A DNA stretch of 32,539 nucleotides, from NCBI GenBank assembly GCA_913020765.1, contig CAJWAO010000018.1, positions 1 to 32,539 of the forward strand. Direction: 5' to 3'. Each line of letters opens with the position of its first letter. The first letter of the stretch is position 1. Source of the stretch: an uncultured Flavobacteriales bacterium (GTDB taxonomy: Bacteria > Bacteroidota > Bacteroidia > Flavobacteriales_D > Crocinitomicaceae). The notes under the pieces were generated by a model. It had not been told where the DNA came from. It saw only the letters and a program-made list of their open reading frames with translations, and did not search any database. This document shows, in pieces, positions 14,577 through 23,737 of this stretch. Made by a program: the position numbers and the translations under genes.

Positions 14577-14969
14577 ATGAAAATTACACTTCAAAAACCA
14601 GATTCAATAGGGGCAATTGCGAGTATGCTTTGCGTCATACATTGCTTGGTGACACCACTGATCTTTATTGCACATTCTTGCTGCAAAGAGGGTTGCGATG
14701 CTGCACCAACCTGGTGGAAAAGTATTGATTTCATTTTTTTAACCGTATCGTTTTTTTCAATATACCAATCAACAAAAACAACCACAAACAGCGGTATGAA
14801 ACCGATACTTTGGTCTCTTTGGTGCTTGTTGACTTTCCTCATTATCAATGAAAGAATAGATGTTTTTGGCGTTCCGGAGACGGTAAACTACATAACGGCA
14901 ACTACACTTGCCTTTTTTCATATATACAACTTAAAGTATTGTCAATGTGAAGAAAAATGTTGTTCATGA
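14577..14969 (+). CDS. MerC-domain inner-membrane protein with Cys-rich tail
   Basis: The 130-residue protein has about four hydrophobic segments (near 10-32, 50-63, 77-91 and 104-119) and the MerC-type motif MLCVIHCLVTP (Cys19, Cys23). MerC proteins take up mercuric ions in mer operons, but Bacteroidota chromosomes carry many MerC-domain proteins outside mer operons that are probably linked to other metals. Further cysteines lie at SCCKEGC (35, 36, 40) and in the tail YCQCEEKCCS (122, 124, 128, 129), which may bind metal. No merA, merR or merP is present here. Divergence from a Fur-family gene and a palindrome over its promoter suggest metal-responsive repression. The start is ATG at 14577. 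Confidence 0.85.
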   Translation: MKITLQKPDSIGAIASMLCVIHCLVTPLIFIAHSCCKEGCDAAPTWWKSIDFIFLTVSFFSIYQSTKTTTNSGMKPILWSLWCLLTFLIINERIDVFGVPETVNYITATTLAFFHIYNLKYCQCEEKCCS

Positions 14970-15071
14970 ATAGATAAATTAAATACGATTTCTATTTTAC
15001 GAACAACAAATTCACAACCAGGCTGCCATTTGTAGAAATATTACACAAAAATCCAAACATTTTTTCGCCTA

Positions 15072-15097
15072 TGACGTTTAGTAGGTAACAAACGTTA
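15072..15097. promoter_or_regulatory. Inverted repeat upstream of folE
   Basis: TGACGTTT (15072-15079) and AAACGTTA (15090-15097) form an inverted repeat around a 10-base centre, with six perfect central pairs (ACGTTT/AAACGT) and one G-T pair. It lies 31 bases before the folE ATG, in the otherwise featureless gap 14970-15128. It may be an operator or a leader hairpin; I do not recognise it. Confidence 0.3.
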
Positions 15098-15128
15098 ATT
15101 GTAATATAAATAAATGCTGTAGTACATT

Positions 15129-15791
15129 ATGAATAAAAGTGAAGCTGAAATAATTGGGGATAATCACATATCCTCAAACATAGAGACGCCATTGGTATCT
15201 AATGCATTTGATAATTCGGATGAACATAAAATAGAGGTTATACAATACCACTTCGGTAAAATAATGGAAGAGTTAGGCCTTGACCTAACTGATGACAGTC
15301 TATCTGGTAGTCCTTATCGTGTGGCGAAAATGTATGTTAATGAACTTTTTTATGGTCTAAACCCAAAAAATAAGCCGAAAATATCCGTTTTTGAAAACAA
15401 ATACGGATACAACAAAATGCTAGTTGAGCAGAATATTGCTGTTGATTCGTGTTGTGAACATCACTTTCTACCAATAACGGGTTTTGCGCACGTTGCCTAT
15501 GTCCCTAAGGATAAGGTCATTGGTTTGTCCAAACTGAATAGAATAGTTGATTTTTATGCACACCGACCTCAAGTTCAAGAAAGGCTATCGGTTCAAATCC
15601 TTAAAGAGTTACAAGAAAAACTAGAAACCGAAGACGTTATTGTCATGATTTCGGCTAAACACTTGTGTGTTTCTTCACGTGGAATTAAAGATAAAAGTAG
15701 CCTAACAACGACAATAGAATACGGTGGATGTTTTAAAAATGAACATACGAGACAAGATTTCTTTAAAATCGTGGATTCTGCGCAAAGTTAA
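15129..15791 (+). CDS. folE: GTP cyclohydrolase I
   Basis: The 220-residue enzyme converts GTP to dihydroneopterin triphosphate, the first step of folate and other pterin synthesis. The zinc site is DSCCEHHFLPITG (Cys109, His112) with Cys180 in KHLCVSSRGIKD. YVPKDKVIGLSKLNRIVDFYAHRPQVQERL is the long conserved core helix of the decamer. The first 35 or so residues are a variable N-terminal extension, as usual in the family. The start is ATG at 15129. The gene stands alone, with a 159-base gap upstream and convergence with the cyclophilin gene downstream. Confidence 0.96.
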   Translation: MNKSEAEIIGDNHISSNIETPLVSNAFDNSDEHKIEVIQYHFGKIMEELGLDLTDDSLSGSPYRVAKMYVNELFYGLNPKNKPKISVFENKYGYNKMLVEQNIAVDSCCEHHFLPITGFAHVAYVPKDKVIGLSKLNRIVDFYAHRPQVQERLSVQILKELQEKLETEDVIVMISAKHLCVSSRGIKDKSSLTTTIEYGGCFKNEHTRQDFFKIVDSAQS

Positions 15792-15870
15792 ATAGCAGAA
15801 AAAACAATGAACATACCTGCCAATTATCATCAATTCAAAAATAATTGAGAAATATTTAGGAGAAGAAAAC

Positions 15871-15892
15871 CACTTAGTAAGCATACTAAGTG
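15871..15892. terminator. Hairpin between convergent folE and cyclophilin genes
   Basis: CACTTAGTA (15871-15879) and TACTAAGTG (15884-15892) make a perfect 9-bp stem with an agca loop. It lies between the stops of two convergent genes. There is no T tract on either side, so it is not a classical intrinsic terminator. A bidirectional stop or 3'-end stabiliser is plausible. Confidence 0.45.
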
Positions 15893-15903
15893 AGTTATGC
15901 ACA

Positions 15904-16353
15904 TTACAACACCTCCATTGATACAATGGCATCTCCTTCTTCTATCGCATCAATTACCTCTAAACCATCAATAACTTTACCGAAGCAGGTATGGTTACGA
16001 TCAAGATGAGCGGTATTCGTCCTGCTATGGCAAACAAAAAATTGTGAACCTCCAGTATTTCTTCCTGCATGGGCCATAGAAAGTACCCCACGATCATGGT
16101 ATTGCTTGTCGCCATCAATCTCGCAATCAATTTGATACCCTGGACCGCCTGTCCCGGGCATACCTGAAGCACCATCTCGAGAATTGGGGCACCCGCCCTG
16201 AATAACAAAATCAGGTATAACACGATGCCACTTTAAACCATCGTAGTAACCGTCTTTGATTAATTTTACAAAGTTATTTACTGTATTCGGTGCATCCTCA
16301 GTGTACAATGACACCTTCATATCACCTTTATTTGTCTTAATGATTGCTTCCAT
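15904..16353 (-). CDS. Cyclophilin-type peptidyl-prolyl cis-trans isomerase
   Basis: The 149-residue protein is a compact cyclophilin. Motifs are [27 protein letters not shown] (Arg44, Phe49, Gln52 of the active site), then [24 protein letters not shown] and [20 protein letters not shown]. It speeds proline isomerisation in protein folding. There is no signal peptide, so it is cytoplasmic, unlike the many lipoprotein cyclophilins of this phylum. The start is ATG at 16353. It converges with folE. Confidence 0.95.
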   Translation of the reverse strand: MEAIIKTNKGDMKVSLYTEDAPNTVNNFVKLIKDGYYDGLKWHRVIPDFVIQGGCPNSRDGASGMPGTGGPGYQIDCEIDGDKQYHDRGVLSMAHAGRNTGGSQFFVCHSRTNTAHLDRNHTCFGKVIDGLEVIDAIEEGDAIVSMEVL

Positions 16354-16468
16354 TTATTCATTTTTTTTAAGCCACAAAAATAATTGATTTTGGTTGAAAC
16401 CTTCATATTGTTGAAAACTTCGTTGATAAACCTCCAAAAACCTATCATTTTACAAGGTTTCTAGCCGT

Positions 16469-16476
16469 TATCTTTG
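16469..16476 (+). promoter_or_regulatory. Probable -7 box of the 178-residue gene
   Basis: TATCTTTG fits TAnnTTTG exactly and ends 23 bases before the ATG at 16500. A clear -33 TTTG is not seen about 20 bases upstream. Confidence 0.4.
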
Positions 16477-16499
16477 GTTAACCCGTTGATATGAAGTAA

Positions 16500-17036
16500 A
16501 TGTTTCGTACACTTATTAAAAGGAAATTATCTGATAATCAAGTTGCAAATATTTTTATAAACGCAATTTTTGATTCTGTAGACAAAGGCTTCCAGGAAGT
16601 AGCATCCCTGATAAACGAGGACCCCGTATTTGTTAGCTCCCCAAACATTGACTCGAAATCTAGCGGTGAATTTGGCATAATCGTAATCGTGGGAAACCTT
16701 TCCTTTTTAGAAAGCACATTTGATGCTGAGCAAGCTTCGCGTGTAGAAGCCCTAATCTTTAAAAAACTGAGTGCTATTTACGATATGGAGGAGCAAGATT
16801 TTATCAAGCTCATACGAGGCTATCAAAGCTTTATCTCCCGAGTGAACCATCCTTCCAAAAACTGGATTTACGGGATGTCGAAGGCCATCTTCCACAAATA
16901 CAGACTCAACGAGTTTCAGGATGAATATTTTAAAAGAATGCGCTCCCCAAATCCTCTATTTTTGAAAAGAATGGATGAGGTCGTCGGAAATTACATCTGG
17001 AACTGGGATGCTTTCTTCAAGAAGTATCGCTTTTAG
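16500..17036 (+). CDS. Conserved-looking hypothetical protein, 178 residues
   Basis: I do not recognise the family. The protein has no signal peptide or membrane segment. It looks alpha-helical, with a hydrophobic beta-like core segment GEFGIIVIVGNLSFLE near 56-71. The C-terminal half is rich in aromatic and basic residues (NWIYGMSKAIFHKYRL, then NYIWNWDAFFKKYRF at the end). The start ATG at 16500 is preceded by a good -7 box, and codon use resembles the neighbours, so it is very likely a real gene. It stands alone between a divergent cyclophilin gene and the convergent clpB, so context gives no functional hint. Confidence 0.75.
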   Translation: MFRTLIKRKLSDNQVANIFINAIFDSVDKGFQEVASLINEDPVFVSSPNIDSKSSGEFGIIVIVGNLSFLESTFDAEQASRVEALIFKKLSAIYDMEEQDFIKLIRGYQSFISRVNHPSKNWIYGMSKAIFHKYRLNEFQDEYFKRMRSPNPLFLKRMDEVVGNYIWNWDAFFKKYRF

Positions 17037-17061
17037 TCAAAAAATCCGAAATGCTCAATCG

Positions 17062-17095
17062 AAAATTCTGTTTCAGCTCGCTGAATCATAATTTT
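17062..17095. terminator. Two-part hairpin between convergent genes
   Basis: AAAATT (17062-17067) pairs with AATTTT (17090-17095), and TTCAG (17072-17076) with CTGAA (17081-17085), around a ctcg loop with a symmetric 4x4 internal loop between the stems. It fills the 57-base gap between the hypothetical gene and the clpB stop and has an A/T-rich foot on both sides, so it may end transcription in both directions. Confidence 0.5.
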
Positions 17096-19709
17096 AAACT
17101 AATTCCTCATGTTCATGAATTGGCTTTCTGAAAACAAATGTATTGTCGAAAGAATCTAACACCAAATTGTGAGATTTATCGATTACCCCTTCAATCAAGT
17201 CCTTGGCAAGCTTATTTAAAATTTCATTTTGAATCAATCGCTTTATAGGCCTTGCACCAAAAAATGGATCATATCCTTTTTGAACAATAGTACTGACCGC
17301 CTCCTCAGAAACAATCAAATTGATTTGTTTTGAGCCCAGCGCGGTTTTAACCTCATCAAGCTGAATGGACACAATTTTACGTATGCTTTTCTCCGATAAA
17401 GGAGGGAAAAGAATCGTTTCATCTATTCGATTCAAAAATTCAGGTTTCATGTGCTGCCTAATTAAATTATCTAATTCTCTAGAGACGATATTTTTTGTCT
17501 CTGCCCGATCTAATTTAGTTGTGGCTGAATAATTTGAATGAATAATTTCTGAACCTAAATTTGAGGTCATAACGATCAGTGTATTCTTAAAGTTTACTGT
17601 TCGCCCCTTACTATCAGTTAACCTACCATCATCTAAAACCTGGAGAAGAACGTTGAAAACATCAGGATGTGCCTTTTCTATTTCATCAAGCAATATTATT
17701 GAATATGGTTTTCTTCTAACAGCTTCCGTCAGCTGGCCACCCTCATCATAACCTATATATCCGGGAGGGGAACCAATCAGTCTACTAACTGCATGTTTCT
17801 CCTGGAATTCGCTCATATCAAGACGAATCATTGCATTTCTATCATTGAACAAGTATTCCGCTAAAACCTTGGTTAATTCGGTCTTTCCAACTCCGGTTGT
17901 ACCCATAAATAAAAAGGATCCGATAGGCCTTTCAGCATCATTGAGGCCGGACCTTGAACGTCGTATAGCGTCAGACAAGGCAACGACCGCATCTTCCTGT
18001 CCAATAATTTTTTCTGAGAGAGCCTCCTCTAATTTTAAGAGTTTATCCGATTCAGATGCCAACATTTTAGTTACAGGAATACCTGTCCATTTCGAAACTA
18101 CCTGAGCGATTTCATGGTAATCAACTTCCTCTTTAATCATTTTAGCATCCGATTGAACTTTTAGGAGTTCCTTTTTTACCTCATCTAGCTTGTTTTCTAG
18201 ATTGACTAATTTGGAGTATCGAATCTCAGCAACCTGCTCATAAGCTCCATTCCGCTCCAATTGATCTGACTCCACTCTCAAATGCTCCATCTCGTCTTTT
18301 ATTTCTTGAATTTCATCAATAAGATTTTTTTCTAAACTCCACCTTGAATTTAATTCACTTTGAATGGCTGAACAGGCATTTAATTCTTCCTCTATTTTCT
18401 TTAGCTTTTCCTTTGAATTTTCCTTTTTCAGCGCTTCTTTCTCAATTTGGAGCTGCATAATTTTCCGTTCGACTTCATCCAAATCTTCAGGTTTACTGTT
18501 GATTTCCATTTTGAGACTTGCTGCAGCTTCATCAATGAGGTCAATGGCTTTATCAGGAAGAAAACGGTCAGAAATGTAGCGTTGTGACAATTGAACTGCG
18601 CCCACAATGGCTGCGTCTTTTATGAGTACTTTATGGTGCCCCTCATATTTCTCCTTTATTCCCCTTAGTATCGATATTGCATCCTCCTCAGTAGGCTCAT
18701 CAACTGAAACAGTTTGAAATCGTCTTACCAAGGCACGGTCTTTTTCAAAATATTTTTGGTACTCCGAGAGCGTTGTTGCACCAACAGCTCTTAACTCCCC
18801 TCTTGCCAGTGCTGGTTTGAGAATATTTGCAGCATCCATGGCACCATCACCACCACCGGCCCCAACCAATGTATGAATTTCGTCGATAAATAAAATTACT
18901 TCACCATCAGACTTAATCACTTCATTAATCACGCCTTTAAGCCTCTCCTCAAATTCTCCTTTAAATTTGGCTCCTGCAACAAGTGCACCCATATCAAGTG
19001 AAAAAACCTTTTTTGATTGAAGATTTTCAGGAACGTCGCCTTTCACAATTCGCTGAGCTATGCCCTCGGCTATAGCAGTTTTACCCACACCTGGCTCTCC
19101 AATCAGTATGGGATTATTTTTTGTTCTACGGCTTAGTATTCTCAATACTCTTCTTATCTCATCCTCTCTTCCGATGATAGGATCGACCTTCCCTTGTTCG
19201 ACAAGCTCGTTTAAGTTTTTTGCATAATTATTCAGTGCTGTATTCGTTTTTACCAAACTGGTATTTTCCATTTTTTCATTAGACCTAAGTTTCTTGATTT
19301 GTTTTTTTACCTGACTAGCCGTTAATCCAAAAGATTTTAGAATGCTTTGAGCCTCGCTGGACATAACAAGTAAGTTGTAAAATAAGGTTTCAATTGTAAT
19401 ATGCGTATCTCCAAATTCATTCAAACTCATTAAGGTTTTTTGAAAGTATTCATTCATCTTAGTCGATGAAGACGGCAATTCACCAGTTGATGACTTCAAA
19501 CTCGTTAATGCAATGGTCACCTTATCCTTAAGAATATCAATATTATCAATAAAAGGTTTGCTTAGGAATGCAATTTCGGATGCATTTTTTTCGCACATTG
19601 CTGCAAGTAAATGCAGCATTTTTAATTCAGCATGGTTCTTCATCAAACACAATTCATGTGCGAACTGAATTGTGGTCAACGCGTTGTGTGTAAATCGTTT
19701 TTCGTTCAT
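17094..19709 (-). CDS. clpB: ClpB disaggregase, AAA+ chaperone
   Basis: The 871-residue protein has all ClpB parts: a helical N-domain (1-145), AAA-1 with Walker [10 protein letters not shown] (204-212) and Walker B FIDE (Asp276, Glu277), a coiled-coil middle domain (about 400-530) rich in Lys/Glu, and AAA-2 with Walker [10 protein letters not shown] (603-611), Walker [12 protein letters not shown] and the sensor region RPIKRLIQ. The middle domain separates ClpB from ClpA and ClpC. With DnaK it resolves aggregated proteins after heat stress. The second P-loop has Thr where Pro is usual (GPTGVGKT), a mild change. The start is ATG at 19709. No CIRCE element is seen upstream, but a 10-bp direct repeat is. 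Confidence 0.96.
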   Translation of the reverse strand: MNEKRFTHNALTTIQFAHELCLMKNHAELKMLHLLAAMCEKNASEIAFLSKPFIDNIDILKDKVTIALTSLKSSTGELPSSSTKMNEYFQKTLMSLNEFGDTHITIETLFYNLLVMSSEAQSILKSFGLTASQVKKQIKKLRSNEKMENTSLVKTNTALNNYAKNLNELVEQGKVDPIIGREDEIRRVLRILSRRTKNNPILIGEPGVGKTAIAEGIAQRIVKGDVPENLQSKKVFSLDMGALVAGAKFKGEFEERLKGVINEVIKSDGEVILFIDEIHTLVGAGGGDGAMDAANILKPALARGELRAVGATTLSEYQKYFEKDRALVRRFQTVSVDEPTEEDAISILRGIKEKYEGHHKVLIKDAAIVGAVQLSQRYISDRFLPDKAIDLIDEAAASLKMEINSKPEDLDEVERKIMQLQIEKEALKKENSKEKLKKIEEELNACSAIQSELNSRWSLEKNLIDEIQEIKDEMEHLRVESDQLERNGAYEQVAEIRYSKLVNLENKLDEVKKELLKVQSDAKMIKEEVDYHEIAQVVSKWTGIPVTKMLASESDKLLKLEEALSEKIIGQEDAVVALSDAIRRSRSGLNDAERPIGSFLFMGTTGVGKTELTKVLAEYLFNDRNAMIRLDMSEFQEKHAVSRLIGSPPGYIGYDEGGQLTEAVRRKPYSIILLDEIEKAHPDVFNVLLQVLDDGRLTDSKGRTVNFKNTLIVMTSNLGSEIIHSNYSATTKLDRAETKNIVSRELDNLIRQHMKPEFLNRIDETILFPPLSEKSIRKIVSIQLDEVKTALGSKQINLIVSEEAVSTIVQKGYDPFFGARPIKRLIQNEILNKLAKDLIEGVIDKSHNLVLDSFDNTFVFRKPIHEHEELV

Positions 19710-19760
19710 GCCTTTGACACCGCAAAACTTAAACCATCAGATAAAACCTCAATATAAACG

Positions 19761-19803
19761 GACATTTTGACGTGCTCAATAGATTTTAAATGTCATTTTG
19801 ACG
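19761..19803. promoter_or_regulatory. Direct and inverted repeats between clpB and the GH73 gene
   Basis: CATTTTGACG occurs twice, at 19763-19772 and 19794-19803, 31 bases apart or about three helical turns. GACATTT (19761-19767) and AAATGTC (19788-19794) form a perfect inverted repeat over the same stretch. It lies 52-94 bases upstream of the clpB start, in the divergent 196-base gap. It may be a regulator site; I know no matching factor. Confidence 0.4.
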
Positions 19804-19905
19804 CAGTGCATGGCGCCACTATTTTCTGTAGAAACAACATGCTTTTTTATCTTTAAATGAAACCTATTTTAATGATTTGCGTTTCATTTTCCACAGATTA
19901 TTGCT

Positions 19906-20796
19906 ATGAAACTTCTAACCATTTCACTTTTCACGCTGACCCTTCCATGTTTAATTCTTGCAAACGAGCCAACCAGCATAAGAAAAGAATATGTTTCTAG
20001 GTATAGCAGTATTGCTATTGCACAGATGAAAAAACACAAAATACCTGCTAGCATAACATTAGCCCAAGGTATTTTAGAATCAGGATCGGGAAACTCATTT
20101 TTAGCCCGTAGTTCAAACAATCATTTCGGTATTAAATGTGGTAGCCAATGGAAAGGTAAAGTATCCTATCATGATGACGACAAGGAAAATGAATGCTTTC
20201 GTGCCTATTCTCGTGTTCAAGATTCATATTTGGACCACAGCCTATTTCTAACCTCAAACCAACGCTATGCCTTTTTATTTGAATTGGAACAAGATGATTA
20301 CAAAGCGTGGGCACGTGGTTTAAAAAAAGCCGGATATGCCACCAATCCGCATTATGCAGAACGCCTTATTCAATTAATTGAAGAAGAAAAACTATACATC
20401 TTTGATCAGTTCGATGCTGATTCTAAAAAGCAAGCTAATATGATATATCCAGCAGCTGGTCAAGAATTTTCAATAAATAAAACCAAGGTCCTGCGTTCTC
20501 AAAGCGGAGATACCTTTTATAAACTCAGTCTAAAAACAGGAATTGCTTTGAGACAGCTTCATAAGTACAATAGCAGTTTAGAAAAATTAGAAAATATAAA
20601 ACCAGGAACGCCAATTTTTTTGGAGTCAAAAAAAAGAAGGTCTTCAGGCAAAAAAGAAATTGTCTTGGAAACAGCGACCACTTTAGCTGAAATATCACAA
20701 AAAGAAGGTGTTCGTCTTAAATCATTGATGAAAATAAACCAAATTTCTACCCCTCACCAGCGCTTGGTGAAAGGAGTCAAAATATTCCTTCGCTAG
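19906..20796 (+). CDS. Secreted GH73 glucosaminidase with LysM-like repeats
   Basis: The 296-residue protein has a signal peptide (MKLLTISLFTLTLPCLILAN), a GH73/FlgJ-type N-acetylglucosaminidase domain (about 25-160) with catalytic Glu58 in LAQGILESGSGNS and the NNHFGIKC motif, and then two LysM-like segments (about 197-245, LRSQSGDTFYKLSLKTGIALRQLHKYN; and 252-296). It would cut glycan strands in peptidoglycan outside the inner membrane, with the LysM parts holding it to the wall. The first LysM matches the family better than the second. It has its own strong terminator. The start ATG at 19906 fits the signal peptide. Confidence 0.9.
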   Translation: MKLLTISLFTLTLPCLILANEPTSIRKEYVSRYSSIAIAQMKKHKIPASITLAQGILESGSGNSFLARSSNNHFGIKCGSQWKGKVSYHDDDKENECFRAYSRVQDSYLDHSLFLTSNQRYAFLFELEQDDYKAWARGLKKAGYATNPHYAERLIQLIEEEKLYIFDQFDADSKKQANMIYPAAGQEFSINKTKVLRSQSGDTFYKLSLKTGIALRQLHKYNSSLEKLENIKPGTPIFLESKKRRSSGKKEIVLETATTLAEISQKEGVRLKSLMKINQISTPHQRLVKGVKIFLR

Positions 20797-20832
20797 ACTT
20801 CGGTCAGCGGGAATTTGTTTGTTGTTTGTTTG

Positions 20833-20858
20833 AAAGCCCCTCATTGGGGCTTTTTTTT
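20833..20858 (+). terminator. Rho-independent terminator after the GH73 gene
   Basis: AAAGCCCC (20833-20840) pairs perfectly with GGGGCTTT (20846-20853) around a tcatt loop and continues into an eight-T tract (20851-20858). This is a textbook intrinsic terminator 37 bases after the stop. Confidence 0.95.
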
Positions 20859-20906
20859 AATTAAAATAAGAAACAAAGGAAAAATCTTTTCGTATTTTCG
20901 CTCTTC

Positions 20907-21401
20907 ATGAAAATTTTTATTCTCGCTTTTCTATTGAGTATGCCCATTTTTGGCTTACCACATGAGACCTATTTTTCATTTGCAGAAATGGAATACGATA
21001 CCGAGTGTAATTGCCTAGAAGTTACCCTCACATTATCGGCTCATGATTTAGAATCATATGCAGACAAGCAGAATATACTAAACTCTACTCTCGAAAAAGA
21101 CCTCGAAAACGAAACGAATGGACTTGGGCTTGTTCAGGACGTCATATTAGAAGGATTCAAAATAAAACAGAATCGTCAGGACATAAAACTCTTTTACGAG
21201 GGATTTGAATTGTTCGAAGACGGTACTTGTTCCTTTTATTTGCGTTCGGATAAATTAGTTCCTTCAGAATGCACATTGTTTTTTGGTCTATTCATGGATA
21301 TCTACCCAGAGCAACAAAATAAGCTGAACTATAAAAAAGAAAATGACCAGGTAGTCTACAACTATTTTGTCTTCAAACGAGAAAATACAATTGAATTATG
21401 A
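20907..21401 (+). CDS. DUF6702-like secreted protein
   Basis: The 164-residue product has a signal peptide (MKIFILAFLLSMPIFG) followed by HETYFSFAEMEYDTECNCLEVTLTLSAHDLE, a pattern I associate with the DUF6702 family of Bacteroidota. That family is often encoded directly before M1 peptidases, as here. Its role is unknown; an envelope or periplasmic beta-sandwich protein is likely. The stop overlaps the start of the M1 peptidase gene (ATGA at 21398-21401), so the two are translationally coupled. The start is ATG at 20907. Confidence 0.75.
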   Translation: MKIFILAFLLSMPIFGLPHETYFSFAEMEYDTECNCLEVTLTLSAHDLESYADKQNILNSTLEKDLENETNGLGLVQDVILEGFKIKQNRQDIKLFYEGFELFEDGTCSFYLRSDKLVPSECTLFFGLFMDIYPEQQNKLNYKKENDQVVYNYFVFKRENTIEL

Positions 21402-23713
21402 AATACTTAAACCAGCTACTCGTAGTAATCTTGATTACTTCAAGTTCACTAAACCTATTGGGGCAAAAGAAATTTGCACAAATCGAAAATCTTATTCCTA
21501 CGCCCAATGAATATCGCAATGCAGCGGGTGCACCTGGACACAGTTACTACCAACAACAAGCCGACTATAAAATGTCCTTAACCCTGGAAGATGATACACA
21601 AATCTTAAGAGGTACAGAAACCATTACTTATACAAACAATTCACCAGATGCGCTTGAGTACTTATGGTTGCAGCTGGATCAAAATCTATTCGCAAAAACT
21701 TCAGATACAAAGCTGATTAGCGTAGAAAGAATGGAAGATTTTCGTTCACTGGAACAAATTGAAAGGAAGCTATTTGATTATGACGGAGGATTCAAAATTG
21801 AAGAGGTCAAAGCCACAAATGGAGAGGATCTATGCTATGCCATCAATAAAACAATGCTAAGAATTGACCTGAAACAACCATTGAAAACAAATGGGAGCAT
21901 TTCATTTAGTATCAAGTGGTGGTATAATATAAACGATCGAATGGCCGTTGGTGGACGTTCAGGATATGAATATTTTGAGGATGAAGACAATTATATTTAT
22001 ACCATAGCTCAGTTCTTCCCTCGAATGTGCGTCTACGATGATGTTTCAGGGTGGCAAAACAAACAGTTTTTGGGTAGAGGAGAATTTACACTTCCATTCG
22101 GGAACTATGATGTCTCGCTAACCGTGCCGGGTGACCACATTGTTTCTGCAACAGGAATTCTTCAAAACGAAAGTGCCGTGCTCACTGATACACAAAGAAA
22201 AAGACTTCAAAAGGCAAGAAAAGCGGATGCTCCTGTGTTTATTGTAAATCAAGAGGAAGCTGAACAAACCGAAAAAAACAAGGTCAAATCTCTCAAAACA
22301 TGGCGTTTCAAAGCAAAAAATGTCCGAGATTTTGCTTTTGCCAGTTCAAGAAAATTCATCTGGGATGCCCAAAATACAACCGTTAATGACAAGGATATAC
22401 TTTGTATGTCTTTCTATCCGAAAGAAGGTAATCCCCTTTGGGAACGGTATTCCACAAAGCTTGTGGCGCACACGGTCAATACATACAGCAAATTTACAGT
22501 GGACTACCCCTATCCTGTTGCTATATCTATACATTCCAAGTCAATTGGTATGGAATATCCTATGATTTGCTTCAACGGCGGTCGACCTGAGGCCGATGGA
22601 ACTTATAGTGAAAGAACAAAGTATGGAATGTGGGGTGTTATTATCCATGAGGTTGGCCACAACTTCTTTCCAATGATCATTAACTCCGATGAAAGACAAT
22701 GGACTTGGATGGATGAAGGACTGAATACCTTTGTTCAGTACTTAACAGAACAAGAATGGGAAAGAGGTTATCCTTCAAGGAGGGGTCCAGCATATAAAAT
22801 TGCGGATTATATGAGAGGGGATAAATCAAATATCTCCCCCATCATGACCAATTCGGAATCCATAAGACAATTTGGAAACAACGCCTACGGAAAACCAGCA
22901 ACAGCGTTAAATATATTGAGAGAAACCATCATGGGAAGAGCGCTTTTTGACCATGCTTTCAAAACCTATTGCGAACGCTGGAAATTCAAACACCCTACTC
23001 CTGCTGACTTCTTTAGAACAATGGAAGACGCCTCGGCTGTTGACTTAGACTGGTTTTGGAGAGGCTGGTTCTTTAGCACAGACCATGTGGATATTGCACT
23101 ATCAGATGTGAAACTTTTCCAGCTAAATACACAAGACCCGACGATTGAGAAAGCTTTTTCAAAAAACCAAAATAGCAATCGAGACATTCACATCGGAGAA
23201 ACAAGAAATCAAGAGCAAATTAAAGAAACAATAAACGAAAAGGATCAAAACATTGATGACTTTTATGGCAAGCGCGACATTTATCAAGTTGACGCCCTGG
23301 ACTTGAAAGAATATGAAGGATTGAAAAGAAGGTTAGATAAAGGGAAATTAGACCTCTTAAATGCAGGCTATTTTTTCTATGAGCTGACCTTTGATAATAT
23401 TGGTGGTTTGGTAATGCCGTTAATAATAGAAGTTACTTACACGGACAAAACGTCTGAGGTGATTAGAATACCCGCTGAAATTTGGAGGAGAAAAGAGAGT
23501 GTAGTCTCGAAGGTTTTCGTTCTTGAGAAAGAGGTCGCGAGCTTTCAACTTGACCCATTTTTGGAAACAGCAGATACTGACCTGCAAAACAATATGTGGC
23601 CAAAAAGAGCTCTACCTTCCAGATATGATCTTTTCCAGCAGCGAAAAATGAGAATGCAACAACGAGAAAACCCTATGCAGAGACAAAAAAGAGTGGATGA
23701 ACTTCAAGATTAA
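21398..23713 (+). CDS. M1-family zinc metallopeptidase, secreted
   Basis: The 771-residue protein has a signal peptide (MKYLNQLLVVILITSSSLNLLG), a beta-rich N-domain, and the gluzincin site HEVGHNFFP (His417, Glu418, His421) with the third zinc ligand Glu440 in WMDEGLNTF, at exactly the expected HExxH-18-E spacing. The usual substrate motif GAMEN is replaced by IGMEYP, as in Bacteroidota M1 homologues. The C-terminal part is rich in Gln/Arg (QRKMRMQQREN). It probably trims peptides in the periplasm or at the cell surface. It overlaps the DUF6702-like gene by four bases. Confidence 0.93.
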   Translation: MKYLNQLLVVILITSSSLNLLGQKKFAQIENLIPTPNEYRNAAGAPGHSYYQQQADYKMSLTLEDDTQILRGTETITYTNNSPDALEYLWLQLDQNLFAKTSDTKLISVERMEDFRSLEQIERKLFDYDGGFKIEEVKATNGEDLCYAINKTMLRIDLKQPLKTNGSISFSIKWWYNINDRMAVGGRSGYEYFEDEDNYIYTIAQFFPRMCVYDDVSGWQNKQFLGRGEFTLPFGNYDVSLTVPGDHIVSATGILQNESAVLTDTQRKRLQKARKADAPVFIVNQEEAEQTEKNKVKSLKTWRFKAKNVRDFAFASSRKFIWDAQNTTVNDKDILCMSFYPKEGNPLWERYSTKLVAHTVNTYSKFTVDYPYPVAISIHSKSIGMEYPMICFNGGRPEADGTYSERTKYGMWGVIIHEVGHNFFPMIINSDERQWTWMDEGLNTFVQYLTEQEWERGYPSRRGPAYKIADYMRGDKSNISPIMTNSESIRQFGNNAYGKPATALNILRETIMGRALFDHAFKTYCERWKFKHPTPADFFRTMEDASAVDLDWFWRGWFFSTDHVDIALSDVKLFQLNTQDPTIEKAFSKNQNSNRDIHIGETRNQEQIKETINEKDQNIDDFYGKRDIYQVDALDLKEYEGLKRRLDKGKLDLLNAGYFFYELTFDNIGGLVMPLIIEVTYTDKTSEVIRIPAEIWRRKESVVSKVFVLEKEVASFQLDPFLETADTDLQNNMWPKRALPSRYDLFQQRKMRMQQRENPMQRQKRVDELQD

Positions 23714-23737
23714 TTAACTTCTTTAGTCCTTGTATAC

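Noticed and set aside
14577-14969. A mercury-resistance (mer) operon
   Set aside because: Only the MerC-domain protein is present; merR, merA, merT and merP are absent and the regulator is Fur-type.
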